A stretch of 64,000 bases of DNA. Origin: Clostridium sp. (GTDB lineage Bacteria; Bacillota; Clostridia; Lachnospirales; Lachnospiraceae). How positions within the stretch are numbered: the first letter of the stretch is position 1; every line of letters starts with the position of its first letter. Of the stretch, positions 53,276 through 62,494 are shown one piece after another. The translations under genes were made by a program, and so were the position numbers. The stretch covers positions 1 through 64,000 of the forward strand of contig JAETQD010000014.1 of NCBI GenBank assembly GCA_021770825.1, in the 5' to 3' direction. Under the pieces are notes generated by a model. That model did not search any database, was not told the origin of the DNA, and saw only the letters and a list, made by a program, of their open reading frames with translations.

Positions 53276-53782
53276 CTATGAATCAAGTGTCCTCTCCTTA
53301 TTTTTAACCAGCTCAATCGCCTCTTTTCCGGTTATGGATTCGATTTCCAGGGCAATCATGCAAAGAGCGGCTGATTCCCGCTCGATGGTCTTTTGGCGGT
53401 TTTCCGGGCTGTCTGAGGGGTGGTATTTTAAGGACAAAAGCTCAATGGCTTTCTGAATTTCTTCTGCCTCTGTCAGGATACGTGCTTTTCCGAAAGCAAT
53501 TACACTTTTAAAATAGGTAGTGTATTCCTCGGGCACAATATGGTCCTGGGCGATGACGCAGAAAGAGGCCTTGGTGTGCTTTTTGAGGGCATCCAGTTTG
53601 TGGCCGCTCTTAGCGCAGTGGAAGTAGAGGGTGTTTTCGGCGTAAACATAGCTGAGCGGCACCGCATAGGGATAGTCCTCATCTCCTAAAACGGCCAGGA
53701 CGCCTGAGGTTTCCTGTTCCAGAATCCGGATACACTCCTGCTTGGGAAGCTGCTGTCTTTTTCGTCTCATTTCTCTGAACAT
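53276..53782 (-). CDS. Pyridoxamine 5'-phosphate oxidase-family protein (NimA-like)
   Basis: The 168-residue flavin-binding split-barrel protein has MRRKRQQLPKQECIRIL (5-21), YAVPLSYVY (about 38) and FHCAKSGHKLDALKK (about 52-66). These match the family that includes nitroimidazole resistance NimA. The substrate is unknown. AAGGAG lies 8 bases before the ATG. Confidence 0.88.
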   Translation of the reverse strand: MFREMRRKRQQLPKQECIRILEQETSGVLAVLGDEDYPYAVPLSYVYAENTLYFHCAKSGHKLDALKKHTKASFCVIAQDHIVPEEYTTYFKSVIAFGKARILTEAEEIQKAIELLSLKYHPSDSPENRQKTIERESAALCMIALEIESITGKEAIELVKNKERTLDS

Positions 53783-53798
53783 GGCTGATACTCCTTTA

Positions 53799-53838
53799 AA
53801 AAATAGCTGAAGAGCCTTTGGGGCTTTTCAGCTATTTT
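53799..53838 (-). terminator. Terminator of tRNA-Gln
   Basis: AAATAGCTGAA pairs with TTCAGCTATTT (53801-53811 and 53827-53837), with an inner AGCC/GGCT stem; A and T runs flank it on both strands. Confidence 0.8.
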
Positions 53839-53844
53839 GGTTCG

Positions 53845-53916
53845 CTGGGCCAGTTGGATTCGAACCAACGAGTGCAGGAGTCAAAGTCCTGTGCCTTACC
53901 GCTTGGCGATGGCCCA
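53845..53916 (-). tRNA. tRNA-Gln (anticodon TTG)
   Basis: On the minus strand the acceptor TGGGCCA pairs with TGGCCCA; anticodon loop CTTTGAC in stem CAGGA/TCCTG; T arm GGTTCGAATCC. Confidence 0.95.
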
Positions 53917-53931
53917 GTGCGTAACAGGTAT

Positions 53932-53960
53932 AGTTTATCACAGGAATAGGAAATTTTCAA
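53932..53960 (-). promoter_or_regulatory. Promoter of tRNA-Gln
   Basis: On the minus strand TTGAAA (53955-53960), 17 bases, TAAACT (53932-53937), 16 bases before the tRNA. Confidence 0.65.
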
Positions 53961-54039
53961 CCGTATTTTGGCGATATCTTGTTGGATGGCGGGAAGTCTG
54001 TTATACTGTATGGAGAAATCATACAAGCAGGAGGAAGCC

Positions 54040-54495
54040 ATGACACATGCGGAAAAAGCGAAGAAGCTGTTTGAAGAGGGGTATAACTGTGCCCAGGCGG
54101 TGACCCTGGCCTTTGCCGAAGAAATGGGAATGGAAAAGGAAGAGGCCGCAAGAATTTCCTCATCTTTTGGGGGAGGCCTTGGGAGACTCCGGGAGGTGTG
54201 CGGCTGTGTGAGCGGAATGGCCCTGGTGGCGGGGAAGCTCTGGGGGTATGAAAGCCCTGCGGCCAATGAGGAAAAGGCGGCCCACTATAAGCTCATACAG
54301 GAGCTGGCGGGAGCCTTTCAGGAGGAGAATGGGAGTATTATATGCCGGGAGCTTTTGGCTGGCATCACCGACGATACAAAGCCTGTTCCGGAGGCCAGGA
54401 CGGCCGAATATTATAAAAAGCGGCCCTGTGCCGAGCTTGCTGCCTGTGCGGCGGGGATTCTGGAAGAACGGTTGAATAGAAAAACGATTAAATAG
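54040..54495 (+). CDS. C_GCAxxG_C_C family protein (putative redox protein)
   Basis: The 151-residue protein has YNCAQAV (14-20), FGGGLGRLREVCGCVSGM (about 46-63) and later Cys in IICRELL and CAELAACAAG. This is the pattern of a family with five conserved cysteines thought to be redox active or metal binding. The first motif has Asn rather than Gly before the Cys. The ATG at 54040 follows AGGAGGAAG. Confidence 0.88.
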   Translation: MTHAEKAKKLFEEGYNCAQAVTLAFAEEMGMEKEEAARISSSFGGGLGRLREVCGCVSGMALVAGKLWGYESPAANEEKAAHYKLIQELAGAFQEENGSIICRELLAGITDDTKPVPEARTAEYYKKRPCAELAACAAGILEERLNRKTIK

Positions 54496-54523
54496 AAAAA
54501 CGGCCCTCCAAAACGGAGGGCCG
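54495..54523 (-). terminator. Terminator of abgT
   Basis: ACGGCCCTCC (54500-54509) pairs with GGAGGGCCGT (54514-54523); on the minus strand the stem runs into TTTTT. Confidence 0.85.
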
Positions 54524-54533
54524 TAAGTATGTA

Positions 54534-56075
54534 TTACATAATACCTGCCGGTAAGTAGATACCAACACCCGGTCCAAACGGAAGACCTATGAGCATCCAG
54601 ATAACCAGGAAGATAATCCATACGATCTGAAGAACGATGGATAACGGAATCATGTTGGCAATAAGAGTACCAATCTTTAAGTCCGGAACGTACTTGGTCT
54701 GTGCAACGCTTAAGATCATCCAGATGTATGCAGACATTGGTGTCCAGCAGTTGAACGGGGAGTCACCAAGACGGTAGCAAAGCTGGGTGAATCCAGGATG
54801 GTAACCAAGGAGCATGAACATCGGAACGAAGATCGGTGCGAAGATTGCCCACTTAGCGGAACCGGAGGATACGAAGATATTAACGAATGCGCAGAGAATA
54901 ATGAATGCTACGCAAAGCGGAATACCTGTGAAACCAACGTTCTCTAAGAAATCAGCACCTGCGATTGCAAGCAGGGTACCAAGCTTTGTCCAGTTGAACA
55001 GACCCTGGAACTGTCCACAGAAGAAGCAGAACAGAACGTAGGAGCCCATGCCGGACATCTGTTTGGACATAGCCTTGTTGACATCGTTTACGCTCTTGAA
55101 GGAACCGGAAGCGTAACCATAAGCAAGACCACAGATGGAGAAGAGGATGAACAGGATCGGGATTAAGCCCTTAAGGAACGGGGAACCAACGAACTTGCCA
55201 TCTTCTGTAGCCAGCGGGCCTGCAAAGAACAGGATCAGTAACAGAATAATGTAAACGATAGCAGTGATTCCTGCTGCACGAAGACCTTTCTTCTGCTGCG
55301 GAGTAACCTCTTCCAGTTTTGTGGCGCCATCGCCCTCGTATTTTCCGAAACGCGGCTCGATCATGTGTACGGAGCACCATCCGATTACAACTGCACAAAG
55401 GAATGTAGAAGCAATCATGAAGAACCAGTTACAGGTTGCGTCAACCTGGAAGGTGGTATCCGGAAGGAATGCAGCGATAGCCTGGTTGGTAAGACCCTGT
55501 AACAGAGTATCTGTACCGGCTACCATAAGGTTAGCAGTAAATCCGGCCTGAGCACCAGCGTAACCAACCATCATACCTACAACAGGATGCTTGCCAACGC
55601 CCATGTATACGATAGCAGCCATCGGCGGGATAACAACCATTGCAGTATCGGATGCGATGTTACCAACGGTACCGATAAACGCGATAACGTACGGAACCAT
55701 GGATGCCGGAACGTTCTTTAAAGAACTGTTCAGAAGAGAAATCAGCATACCGGACTCCTCGCAGAGACCGATACCAAGGGTCATGGAAATAACCAGACCT
55801 AAGGGAGCGAAGCCTGTGAAGTTCTTAACCATATTGTCAAGGAACCAGTGAAGGCCTTCGGTGGAGAAAAGGTTAGCAGATGTAACGGCTTCTCCGGATG
55901 ACGGGTTGACAAGTGTAAGACCTGTCATGGTGAACACAGCACCGATGATAGCGGTGAATAAGAACAGCCAGCAGAATAAGATGGCTGGCGGCGGAAGCTT
56001 ATTACAAACTGCTTCGATGCCGCTGATAAGTTTGTCGACCCATGAAGTTTTTGCTGTTGCATTTTTTTCTTTCAT
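54534..56075 (-). CDS. AbgT-family transporter
   Basis: The 513-residue protein has about 12 membrane helices, with re-entrant regions TGFTGIPLCVAFIILCAFVNIFVSSGSAKWAIFAPIF (about 375-410). Members import p-aminobenzoyl-glutamate or export antimetabolites. The N-terminus WVDKLISGIEAVCNKLPPPAILFCWLFL is typical. GGAGGGG precedes the ATG. It may link to folate turnover, given folT elsewhere in the window. Confidence 0.93.
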   Translation of the reverse strand: MKEKNATAKTSWVDKLISGIEAVCNKLPPPAILFCWLFLFTAIIGAVFTMTGLTLVNPSSGEAVTSANLFSTEGLHWFLDNMVKNFTGFAPLGLVISMTLGIGLCEESGMLISLLNSSLKNVPASMVPYVIAFIGTVGNIASDTAMVVIPPMAAIVYMGVGKHPVVGMMVGYAGAQAGFTANLMVAGTDTLLQGLTNQAIAAFLPDTTFQVDATCNWFFMIASTFLCAVVIGWCSVHMIEPRFGKYEGDGATKLEEVTPQQKKGLRAAGITAIVYIILLLILFFAGPLATEDGKFVGSPFLKGLIPILFILFSICGLAYGYASGSFKSVNDVNKAMSKQMSGMGSYVLFCFFCGQFQGLFNWTKLGTLLAIAGADFLENVGFTGIPLCVAFIILCAFVNIFVSSGSAKWAIFAPIFVPMFMLLGYHPGFTQLCYRLGDSPFNCWTPMSAYIWMILSVAQTKYVPDLKIGTLIANMIPLSIVLQIVWIIFLVIWMLIGLPFGPGVGIYLPAGIM

Positions 56076-56240
56076 GTGAGACCCCTCCTATTTTGTTTTT
56101 GACAGAATTTACACAAAAATCTGTCTACAATACTACCATATCATATGCATGATAAAAAATCCACAAGTTTTTTATAAAAATTTTAGTTTTTTCATTTTTG
56201 GATAATAAAATAATTGCCGCAAACGGTTTCTGAACATAGC

Positions 56241-56269
56241 TTGCGTTTATGGCTGTTTCATGTTAAGAT
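56241..56269 (+). promoter_or_regulatory. Possible promoter of the 56306 gene
   Basis: TTGCGT, 17 bases, TAAGAT. Confidence 0.4.
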
Positions 56270-56305
56270 ACTATTTATAAAGAATTGGGAATGGGAGGAA
56301 TGTTT

Positions 56306-56941
56306 ATGTTTTTTGGAGGCGGTGATTTCCAGCTTTGGAAATTACATACATTTGGAGATTACCTGGCATTCTTCTTGTTTATTCTGGCCGGAATGGTGGT
56401 GTTTGTCCTCATTGTCCGGCATATGAACGCGCAGCGCAATCATGAGGCAGCCGTGAAAAAGGTAACCAAGCGGCTGAAACGTCTGGCAAAAAAACCTTCT
56501 AAAATTTACAGCAATGTTTCTTTTCTCCTGGACAGCGGGAAACAGCAGTTTGACGGGGTTCTTATGGACCGCAGCGGAATTTATCTTCTCAGAGCCTACG
56601 GCTGGGGAACGAAGATTTACGGGACTCCGGAGGGAGAGAACTGGCGGCGGGAAGATCCGAAACGGAAAGAGGAATTTCCCAATCCGCTGCCTCAGTTAAA
56701 AAAAGGTGCGGAAGAAATCGGAAAGATTCTGGAAGCCAACGGGGTTTTGGGGGTTAAGATTATGCCCATGGTGGTTTTCGCGGACAATTACCAGACGCCG
56801 GAATTGTATCTGGGCTATGGCTCTTTCTCCACCACTTACCAGGAAATGAAGACCTGGTATAAGAAGCAGTCGGCGGTGAAAGAAGCACAGTATGATTTTA
56901 ACCGGGTTTCTTCTATATTAAATGGGATTCAGGCAAATTAA
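56306..56941 (+). CDS. Membrane-anchored NERD-like protein
   Basis: The 211-residue protein has one membrane helix (about 18-38), a basic stretch, then a domain resembling NERD: QQFDGVLMDRSGIYLLRAYGWGTKIYG (about 85-110) and NPLPQLKKGAEEI (about 125). Expected nuclease residues (E..Q-K type) are not clear, so it is probably inactive or divergent. The start at 56306 gives proper spacing from GGGAGGA. Confidence 0.7.
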   Translation: MFFGGGDFQLWKLHTFGDYLAFFLFILAGMVVFVLIVRHMNAQRNHEAAVKKVTKRLKRLAKKPSKIYSNVSFLLDSGKQQFDGVLMDRSGIYLLRAYGWGTKIYGTPEGENWRREDPKRKEEFPNPLPQLKKGAEEIGKILEANGVLGVKIMPMVVFADNYQTPELYLGYGSFSTTYQEMKTWYKKQSAVKEAQYDFNRVSSILNGIQAN

Positions 56942-56970
56942 TTAATAATATTTATTAGGAGGGGTATACT

Positions 56971-58077
56971 ATGGTAAATGAGAAGCGGCTGTTGGACACA
57001 TTCCTGGAGTATGTGCAGATCGACAGCGAGACAAAAAATGAAAAGGCAATGGGAGAAAGGCTGGTTGCAGATTTGAAGGCTCTGGGCTTTGAAGTTCAGA
57101 CTGACAAGGCTGGCGAAGGCTTTGGCTCCAACGGCTTCAATGTCCATGCATTTTTAGAGGGTACCATTCCCGGAGAGCCCACAATTATGTGTGCCCATAT
57201 GGATACGGTTGTTCCCGGAAACGGCATTAAGCCCATCATCGAGGACGGCGTAATCCGTACCGACGGAAGCACCATTCTGGCCGGAGACGACAAGTCCGGA
57301 ATTGCTGCCATTATGGAAGCTCTTAAGGTAATCAAGGAGAAAAACCTTCCGTGCAGAAGCGCAGATATCCTGTTCACCATCGGCGAAGAGGGCGGTATGC
57401 ACGGCGTGAAGAACATGGACCTTGGAATGTTAAAGGGAAAAGAGGCCATGGTATTTGATGCCAGCGGCGATATTGGAAAGGTTTTAACCTGCGGACCGGG
57501 ACAGGTCAAGATTTTTGCAACGATTATCGGACGTTCCTCCCATGCAGGTCTGGCTCCTGAGGCAGGTATCAGCGCCATTCAGGTTGCTGCAAAGGGTATT
57601 GCAAAGATGAATCTCTTAAGAATTGATGAGGAGACCACCTGTAATATCGGTACACTGAAAGCAGAATATGCAACCAACATCGTTCCGGAAAAGGCTGAAT
57701 TTGTGGCAGAGGTAAGAAGCCGTAATCTGGATAAGTTAAATGCTCAGGCAGAACATATCAAACAGTGCTTACAGGAAGCCTGCGATGAGATGGGTGCAAC
57801 TCTGGAAATCGAGCTTAAGACCAATTATGTAAGCTTCAATGTTTCCAATGACGATGACCTGGTTAAGAGAGTGTTTGCCTCCTGTGAGAGACTGGGACTT
57901 GAGGCCCAGACAGCCAAGGGCGGCGGCGGAAGCGATGCCAACGTGATGGCCCTCCACGGAATCAAGCCGGTAGTTCTCTCCACAGGTATGACCAAGGTAC
58001 ATACCACTAATGAGACCTTAAAGATTGACGACTTGAATAAGTGTGCAGAGCTGGTTCTGGACTTAATGACTCACTAA
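56971..58077 (+). CDS. M20-family metallopeptidase (PepT-like)
   Basis: The 368-residue enzyme has the zinc ligand motifs CAHMDTVVPG (about 72-81), LAGDDKSG (about 105), GEEGGMHG (about 138), an Arg in AEVRSRN, and a late GMTKVHTTNE (about 346). It resembles peptidase T and aminotripeptidases, which remove N-terminal residues from tripeptides. AGGAGGGG precedes the ATG. Confidence 0.92.
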   Translation: MVNEKRLLDTFLEYVQIDSETKNEKAMGERLVADLKALGFEVQTDKAGEGFGSNGFNVHAFLEGTIPGEPTIMCAHMDTVVPGNGIKPIIEDGVIRTDGSTILAGDDKSGIAAIMEALKVIKEKNLPCRSADILFTIGEEGGMHGVKNMDLGMLKGKEAMVFDASGDIGKVLTCGPGQVKIFATIIGRSSHAGLAPEAGISAIQVAAKGIAKMNLLRIDEETTCNIGTLKAEYATNIVPEKAEFVAEVRSRNLDKLNAQAEHIKQCLQEACDEMGATLEIELKTNYVSFNVSNDDDLVKRVFASCERLGLEAQTAKGGGGSDANVMALHGIKPVVLSTGMTKVHTTNETLKIDDLNKCAELVLDLMTH

Positions 58078-58200
58078 AAAGTATACGGGCTGTTCCTTAC
58101 GGAGCAGCCTGTTTCTGTAACTGCCGCGCCTGCCAGGCCGGGCGACGCAGCCCGGTGCCGGGCACACACTTTTTATATCAAGGAAAGCAGGATTTTTAAA

Positions 58201-59544
58201 TTGGAATTTCGTCTTATGAAATGGTCCCCCACGCGGGTCCTTGTGGTGGGTTACTGCACCATAATTCTTATAGGAACTGTACTTCTGGCCCTTCCTTTTT
58301 CAGCCAGGGACGGAAGTATGACACCCGTATCAGACGCCTTTTTTACGGCCACCTCGGCGGCCTGTGTGACAGGACTGGTCCGGTTTGATACCTTCACCCA
58401 CTGGTCCTTGTTTGGCCAGATCGTGATACTTCTTCTGATTCAGGTGGGCGGAATGGGATTTGTGACCATCGCCCTGTTCACGCATATTGTGTCAAAACAG
58501 AAAATAGGCCTTTCCTCGCGGGTTTTGATGCGGGAGGCTGTTTCTGCACCCCAGGTGGGCGGAATTGTCCGGATGACAAGGTTCATCCTCAAGGGAACGC
58601 TTTTGATTGAAGGACTGGGGGCGGCTGCCCTGGCGGTCCACTTTTGTCCAAGGATGGGAGCCTTAAAGGGAATATACTATGCCGTGTTTCATTCGGTTTC
58701 AGCCTTCTGCAATGCGGGCTTTGACCTGATGGGAGAGAAGGAGACGTTTTCTTCTCTTACATCTCTGGCTTCTGACTGGTATGTGAATCTGGTCATCATG
58801 CTGTTAATCGTTGTGGGCGGACTGGGATTTTTTGTCTGGCAGGACCTTCTGGCTGAAAAATTCCGTTTTTCCAGGCTGAGGCTGCAGTCGAAGCTGGTGG
58901 TGTCAGCTACGGTGATTCTGGTTTTCGGCGGAGCTGCGGTTCTGTTCCTTTTGGAATGTTCGGGAAATGCATATGAAGGAATGGGAACCGGAGATAAGAT
59001 TTTAGCCTCCCTGTTTCAGTCGGTGACCGTGAGGACCGCAGGGTTTAACACGGTGGACCTGGCGGCTCTCTCGGAGGGAAGTATTTTCTTCATGAGCTGC
59101 CTTATGCTGGTGGGCGGTTCCACCGGGTCCACGGCCGGAGGAATTAAAACCACCACTGCGGCTGTGCTGTTACTCAGCATTTTTACCACATTTAAGAGAA
59201 AAAAGAACGTGGAATGTTTTGGACGGCGCCTGGAGGATGATATTACCAGGACCGCATCCTGCATTTTTTCCATGTATCTGGGCCTTTTGATCGTGTCCAC
59301 ACTGATTATCTCAGCGGTGGAACAGCTTCCCGTTTTAACCGTTCTGTTTGAGACTGCCTCTGCGGTGGCGACGGTGGGACTGACCCTTGGAATTACGCCT
59401 GGGCTTTCCATGGTTTCCAAAATGATTCTGGCCTTTCTTATGATTTTTGGCCGTGCAGGTTCCCTGACCATGCTGCTGGCCTTTTCATCGGACAGAATGC
59501 CGGTGGCATCGAAAAAACCGCTGGAAAAGATTCAGCTTGGATAG
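58201..59544 (+). CDS. TrkH/KtrB-type potassium uptake channel
   Basis: The 447-residue membrane protein has four pore-loop motifs: SAACVTGL (about 57), FCNAGFD (about 173), RTAGFNTVD (about 280) and ATVGLTLG (about 395). It would move K+ with the RCK subunit encoded next. TTG start with AGGA 9 bases ahead; ATG at 58216 is an alternative. Upstream 58078-58200 is GC-rich with possible hairpins (CCGGGC repeats) but no gene. Confidence 0.92.
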   Translation: MEFRLMKWSPTRVLVVGYCTIILIGTVLLALPFSARDGSMTPVSDAFFTATSAACVTGLVRFDTFTHWSLFGQIVILLLIQVGGMGFVTIALFTHIVSKQKIGLSSRVLMREAVSAPQVGGIVRMTRFILKGTLLIEGLGAAALAVHFCPRMGALKGIYYAVFHSVSAFCNAGFDLMGEKETFSSLTSLASDWYVNLVIMLLIVVGGLGFFVWQDLLAEKFRFSRLRLQSKLVVSATVILVFGGAAVLFLLECSGNAYEGMGTGDKILASLFQSVTVRTAGFNTVDLAALSEGSIFFMSCLMLVGGSTGSTAGGIKTTTAAVLLLSIFTTFKRKKNVECFGRRLEDDITRTASCIFSMYLGLLIVSTLIISAVEQLPVLTVLFETASAVATVGLTLGITPGLSMVSKMILAFLMIFGRAGSLTMLLAFSSDRMPVASKKPLEKIQLG

Positions 59545-59562
59545 GAGAAGAGGAGATAGATG

Positions 59563-60210
59563 ATGAAATCCGTATTGATTATTGGACTGGGACGTTTCGG
59601 CCGCCATATGGCCATGAAGTTTGTGGAGCAGGGAAATGATGTGATGGCGGTGGAGTTAAACGAAGAACGGGCCGATGAGATGGCCCCGGTGATTCGGAAC
59701 CTTCAGATTGGCGATGCCACCAATGAAGATTTCCTGCGTTCTCTGGGTGTGGGAAATTTCGATATCTGTGTTGTGGGAGTGGGCGACAGCTTCCAGACCG
59801 CATTGGAAATTACGGTATTGCTGAAGGATTTGGGAGCACAGTATGTGGTGGCCCGGGCAACCAGGGATATTTATAAAAAGCTGCTTTTAAGAAACGGCGC
59901 CGACCATGTGGTGTATGCCGAGCGGGAGGTGGCGGAACGGCTGGCGGTCCGATACGGCACAGGAAGCAGCGTGTTCGATTACGTGGAATTGACGCCGGAG
60001 TATGGAATTTATGAAATCGGCCTTCCTGATGGATGGGAAGGACACAGTATCCTGGAAAAAGAAGTGCGTACCCGGCATCATGTAATCGTTCTGGCCATCA
60101 AGCGGGGACAGAGGCTGTTCCCAATGCCCCATCCGGACTATGTGTTCGCAGAAGGGGAGACGCTGATGGTCATGGGAAGCCACAAGGATATTAAAGAACT
60201 GGCAAAATAG
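59563..60210 (+). CDS. TrkA/KtrA-type potassium uptake regulatory subunit
   Basis: The 215-residue protein has an N-terminal RCK Rossmann domain (IGLGRFGRHMAMKFVEQGNDVMAVE, 6-30) and a C-terminal RCK_C domain. It gates the neighbouring channel by NAD(H)/ATP and perhaps Ca2+ binding. The gene follows by 18 bases; a double ATG (59560, 59563) has GAGGAG ahead. Confidence 0.93.
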   Translation: MKSVLIIGLGRFGRHMAMKFVEQGNDVMAVELNEERADEMAPVIRNLQIGDATNEDFLRSLGVGNFDICVVGVGDSFQTALEITVLLKDLGAQYVVARATRDIYKKLLLRNGADHVVYAEREVAERLAVRYGTGSSVFDYVELTPEYGIYEIGLPDGWEGHSILEKEVRTRHHVIVLAIKRGQRLFPMPHPDYVFAEGETLMVMGSHKDIKELAK

Positions 60211-60222
60211 CGGGGAGAGACC

Positions 60223-61023
60223 ATGGAAGACTTGAGAAAAAAACTGCTGGCGGACACGGAGCTGTTTGTTCTGGATATGGACGGAACTTTTTATCTGGGA
60301 GATACGATTCTCCCGGGGGCTCTGGAGTTTGTGAGACAGGTGGAACGAATGGGAAAGCGGTATCTGTTTTTTACCAATAACTCTTCCAAATCCCCGAAAT
60401 TATACATGGAAAAGCTGGCCCGGATGGACTGTCCGATTGAGAGGAGCCAGATCATGACCTCCGGGGATGTGATGATTGAGTATCTGAAAGCGAACCGGCC
60501 GGGAAAACGCGTGTATCTGGTGGGTACTCCGGCGCTTGAGGAAACCTTTCTGGAGGGAGGAATTCCTCTGGTGAAGGAACATCCGGATGCGGTGGTCATC
60601 GGCTTTGATCTGACTCTCACCTATGAAAAGCTGGAGCGGGCCTGTACTTTTATAAGAAACGGAGCAGAATTTCTGGCCACCCACCTGGACATCAACTGCC
60701 CCACGGAAAACGGATTTATTCCGGACTGCGGAGCCATGTGCGCTGCCATAGCCCTTTCCACAGGAAAGCAGCCCAAATATGTGGGAAAACCGTTTGCGGA
60801 GACCGTGGATATGGTGCTTAGGGTGACGGGAGCGCCGCGGGAAAAAACAGCGTTTGTGGGAGATCGGATTTACACGGATGTGGCCACGGGCGTTAAGAAC
60901 GGGGCAAAGGGAATCCTGGTACTTACAGGGGAGACAAAGTGTTCCGATCTCGAAAACTCCAACGTGAAGCCCGATGGGGTTTTTGAATCCCTGGGTGAGA
61001 TGGGGGAGCTTCTGAAACAATAA
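60223..61023 (+). CDS. HAD-IIA hydrolase (NagD-like)
   Basis: The 266-residue phosphatase has FVLDMDGTFYLGD (catalytic Asp, about 17-19), TNNSSKSP (about 50), GKPFAETV (about 187) and GDRIYTDVATG (about 208). The cap type is C2a. The substrate is unknown; nucleotides or sugar phosphates are typical. It starts 12 bases after ktrA. Confidence 0.93.
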   Translation: MEDLRKKLLADTELFVLDMDGTFYLGDTILPGALEFVRQVERMGKRYLFFTNNSSKSPKLYMEKLARMDCPIERSQIMTSGDVMIEYLKANRPGKRVYLVGTPALEETFLEGGIPLVKEHPDAVVIGFDLTLTYEKLERACTFIRNGAEFLATHLDINCPTENGFIPDCGAMCAAIALSTGKQPKYVGKPFAETVDMVLRVTGAPREKTAFVGDRIYTDVATGVKNGAKGILVLTGETKCSDLENSNVKPDGVFESLGEMGELLKQ

Positions 61024-61034
61024 AAAACAACATG

Positions 61035-61070
61035 AAAAAAGCTCCTGCCTGGCATAGCGGGAGCTTTTTT
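61035..61070 (+). terminator. Terminator after the HAD gene
   Basis: AAAAAAGCTCCTGC pairs with GCGGGAGCTTTTTT. Confidence 0.85.
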
Positions 61071-61328
61071 CCACAAAATACTAAAAAGGGGGATGTAAGA
61101 GTTACTACATGATAGTCTATATGTAAATCCAAACCCGTTGGGGATGGAAGAGTTGTTTGGCGAGCCCGACTGCCTTTGCGCGCTGGTTGCTGCCGGCCTC
61201 TTGTTTTTTTATTATGCCTAAAGTATACTGGATAAATGTGTCTGAAGTGTGGAGAATCTATAAAAGGAAAATAAAAAAATCAAGGGGAAATCCTACGAAA
61301 AATAAAGAGTTTTTTAATAATTTTTTTC
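61071..61328. other. Intergenic region without a gene
   Basis: Mixed composition with an abrupt GC-rich patch (61150-61200), then AT-rich sequence with poly-T runs. I see no ORF with a ribosome binding site, tRNA or known RNA motif. Confidence 0.4.
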
Positions 61329-61357
61329 TTGTACAGGCCTTTGCCGGATGGTATAAT
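61329..61357 (+). promoter_or_regulatory. Promoter of the lipoprotein gene
   Basis: TTGTAC, 17 bases, TATAAT, about 55 bases before the ATG at 61413. Confidence 0.75.
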
Positions 61358-61412
61358 ATAGCCTGTTGCAGGATGTGAAAATCCGGTTATTATAAAGATG
61401 AGTGTAGTGAAA

Positions 61413-61988
61413 ATGAAGAAGAAAATCTTACTGATTCTGACCGTATGTGCAATGGCTTTTATGGCTGCAGCCTGCGGTTCAAAAGATACTGTAAATGAGA
61501 CCACAACGGCAGCAGCGGAGGCAGAAACAGAAAAAAAGCAGCCCCCCACAAAGCCTGATCTTTCTGCAGTGGACCCGAAGGAAGCTCTGGGGCCGGGGGC
61601 CTTTGAGGAGGAAGAGGAGCAGGAGAGCCTGGTGAATATGGAAAACCAGAACCTTTCTGATCTGGAGAAGTCTGAATATAAGGAATTTGCAAAACAGGTG
61701 GTTGATGCGGTTGTGTCAAAGAATATGGAAGCCCTGGCCGACCTGATGCACTACCCGGTCTATGTGGCTGCCGTGGAGGAAAATGGCGGAATGGTTGACG
61801 ATAAGGAAGCTTTTCTGGCCCAGGATCCGGATGTGATTTTCAGCGAGGAGCTGATCGCTGCCATGGAAAAAGTGGATGTTGAGGCGCTTGAGCCTGTGAT
61901 GGCAGGAGTGGTAATCGGTGAGGAGACTCCCAATGTGATTGTGAACTCCATGGACGGAGAGCTTGGCGTGATGGGAATTAACTATTAA
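61413..61988 (+). CDS. Lipoprotein, unknown function
   Basis: The 191-residue protein has a type II signal peptide with lipobox AAAC (Cys near residue 20). A Thr/Ala/Glu-rich linker (about 25-60) precedes a DUF-like domain of about 115 residues (SEYKEFAKQVVDAVVSKNMEALADLM onward). It is acidic and probably anchored on the outer face of the membrane. Ribosome binding site is weak; the in-frame ATG at 61398 is an alternative. Confidence 0.8.
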   Translation: MKKKILLILTVCAMAFMAAACGSKDTVNETTTAAAEAETEKKQPPTKPDLSAVDPKEALGPGAFEEEEEQESLVNMENQNLSDLEKSEYKEFAKQVVDAVVSKNMEALADLMHYPVYVAAVEENGGMVDDKEAFLAQDPDVIFSEELIAAMEKVDVEALEPVMAGVVIGEETPNVIVNSMDGELGVMGINY

Positions 61989-62008
61989 GTGAATGGAGTA
62001 GGTGGAAA

Positions 62009-62047
62009 GGGCCGCTGTCAGAGAATACATGACAGCGGCCCTTTTAT
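62009..62047 (+). terminator. Terminator of the lipoprotein gene
   Basis: GGGCCGCTGTCA (62009-62020) pairs with TGACAGCGGCCC (62030-62041), followed by TTTTATTT. Confidence 0.92.
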
Positions 62048-62177
62048 TTAAAAGTTCAAAAATTTTTTAGAAAAATTCCCAGAAAATTAATATGGGAAAA
62101 GGCGCTTAGAAATGGACAAAAATGTAAATATTTAGTATAATGAATTCAAATTTGTTTTTTGCGAGAGGGAGAAAAAA

Positions 62178-62489
62178 TTGCGGCGGAAGAAAAGTGGATT
62201 TGAAAATCTGGTGCTGATTTCCCAGCTTGGACTGAATGTGGTGACTGCCGTATTTTTATGTGTGGCAGCGGGGATTTTCCTGGACCACAAATTTGGAACC
62301 AGCCTGGTTCTCCCCTTCCTGATTCTCGGCATCCTGTCCGGCGGTTTAAGCGCCTATAAGACGGCAAAGAACATCATAGACAGGGAAAAGGCTGAGAATG
62401 AAAAGGAACAGAAGCAGCAGATTGAAAACTGGGAAAAACGCTATGGAACCGGAGACGGAAAAGGCAGAAACAAGCGGAAGGGATGGTGA
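62178..62489 (+). CDS. AtpZ/AtpI-like protein
   Basis: The 103-residue protein has two membrane helices (about 12-33 and 38-62) and a charged Lys/Glu tail. It matches the small proteins that precede ATP synthase operons and are thought to supply Mg2+ or aid c-ring assembly. TTG start with GAGAGGGAG ahead. It begins the ATP synthase operon. Confidence 0.82.
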   Translation: MRRKKSGFENLVLISQLGLNVVTAVFLCVAAGIFLDHKFGTSLVLPFLILGILSGGLSAYKTAKNIIDREKAENEKEQKQQIENWEKRYGTGDGKGRNKRKGW

Positions 62490-62494
62490 CCGGA

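Noticed and set aside
53845..53916. tRNA-Gln as an integration site of a mobile element
   Set aside because: No integrase gene or repeated tRNA 3' end is visible nearby; flanking genes look like core genome.
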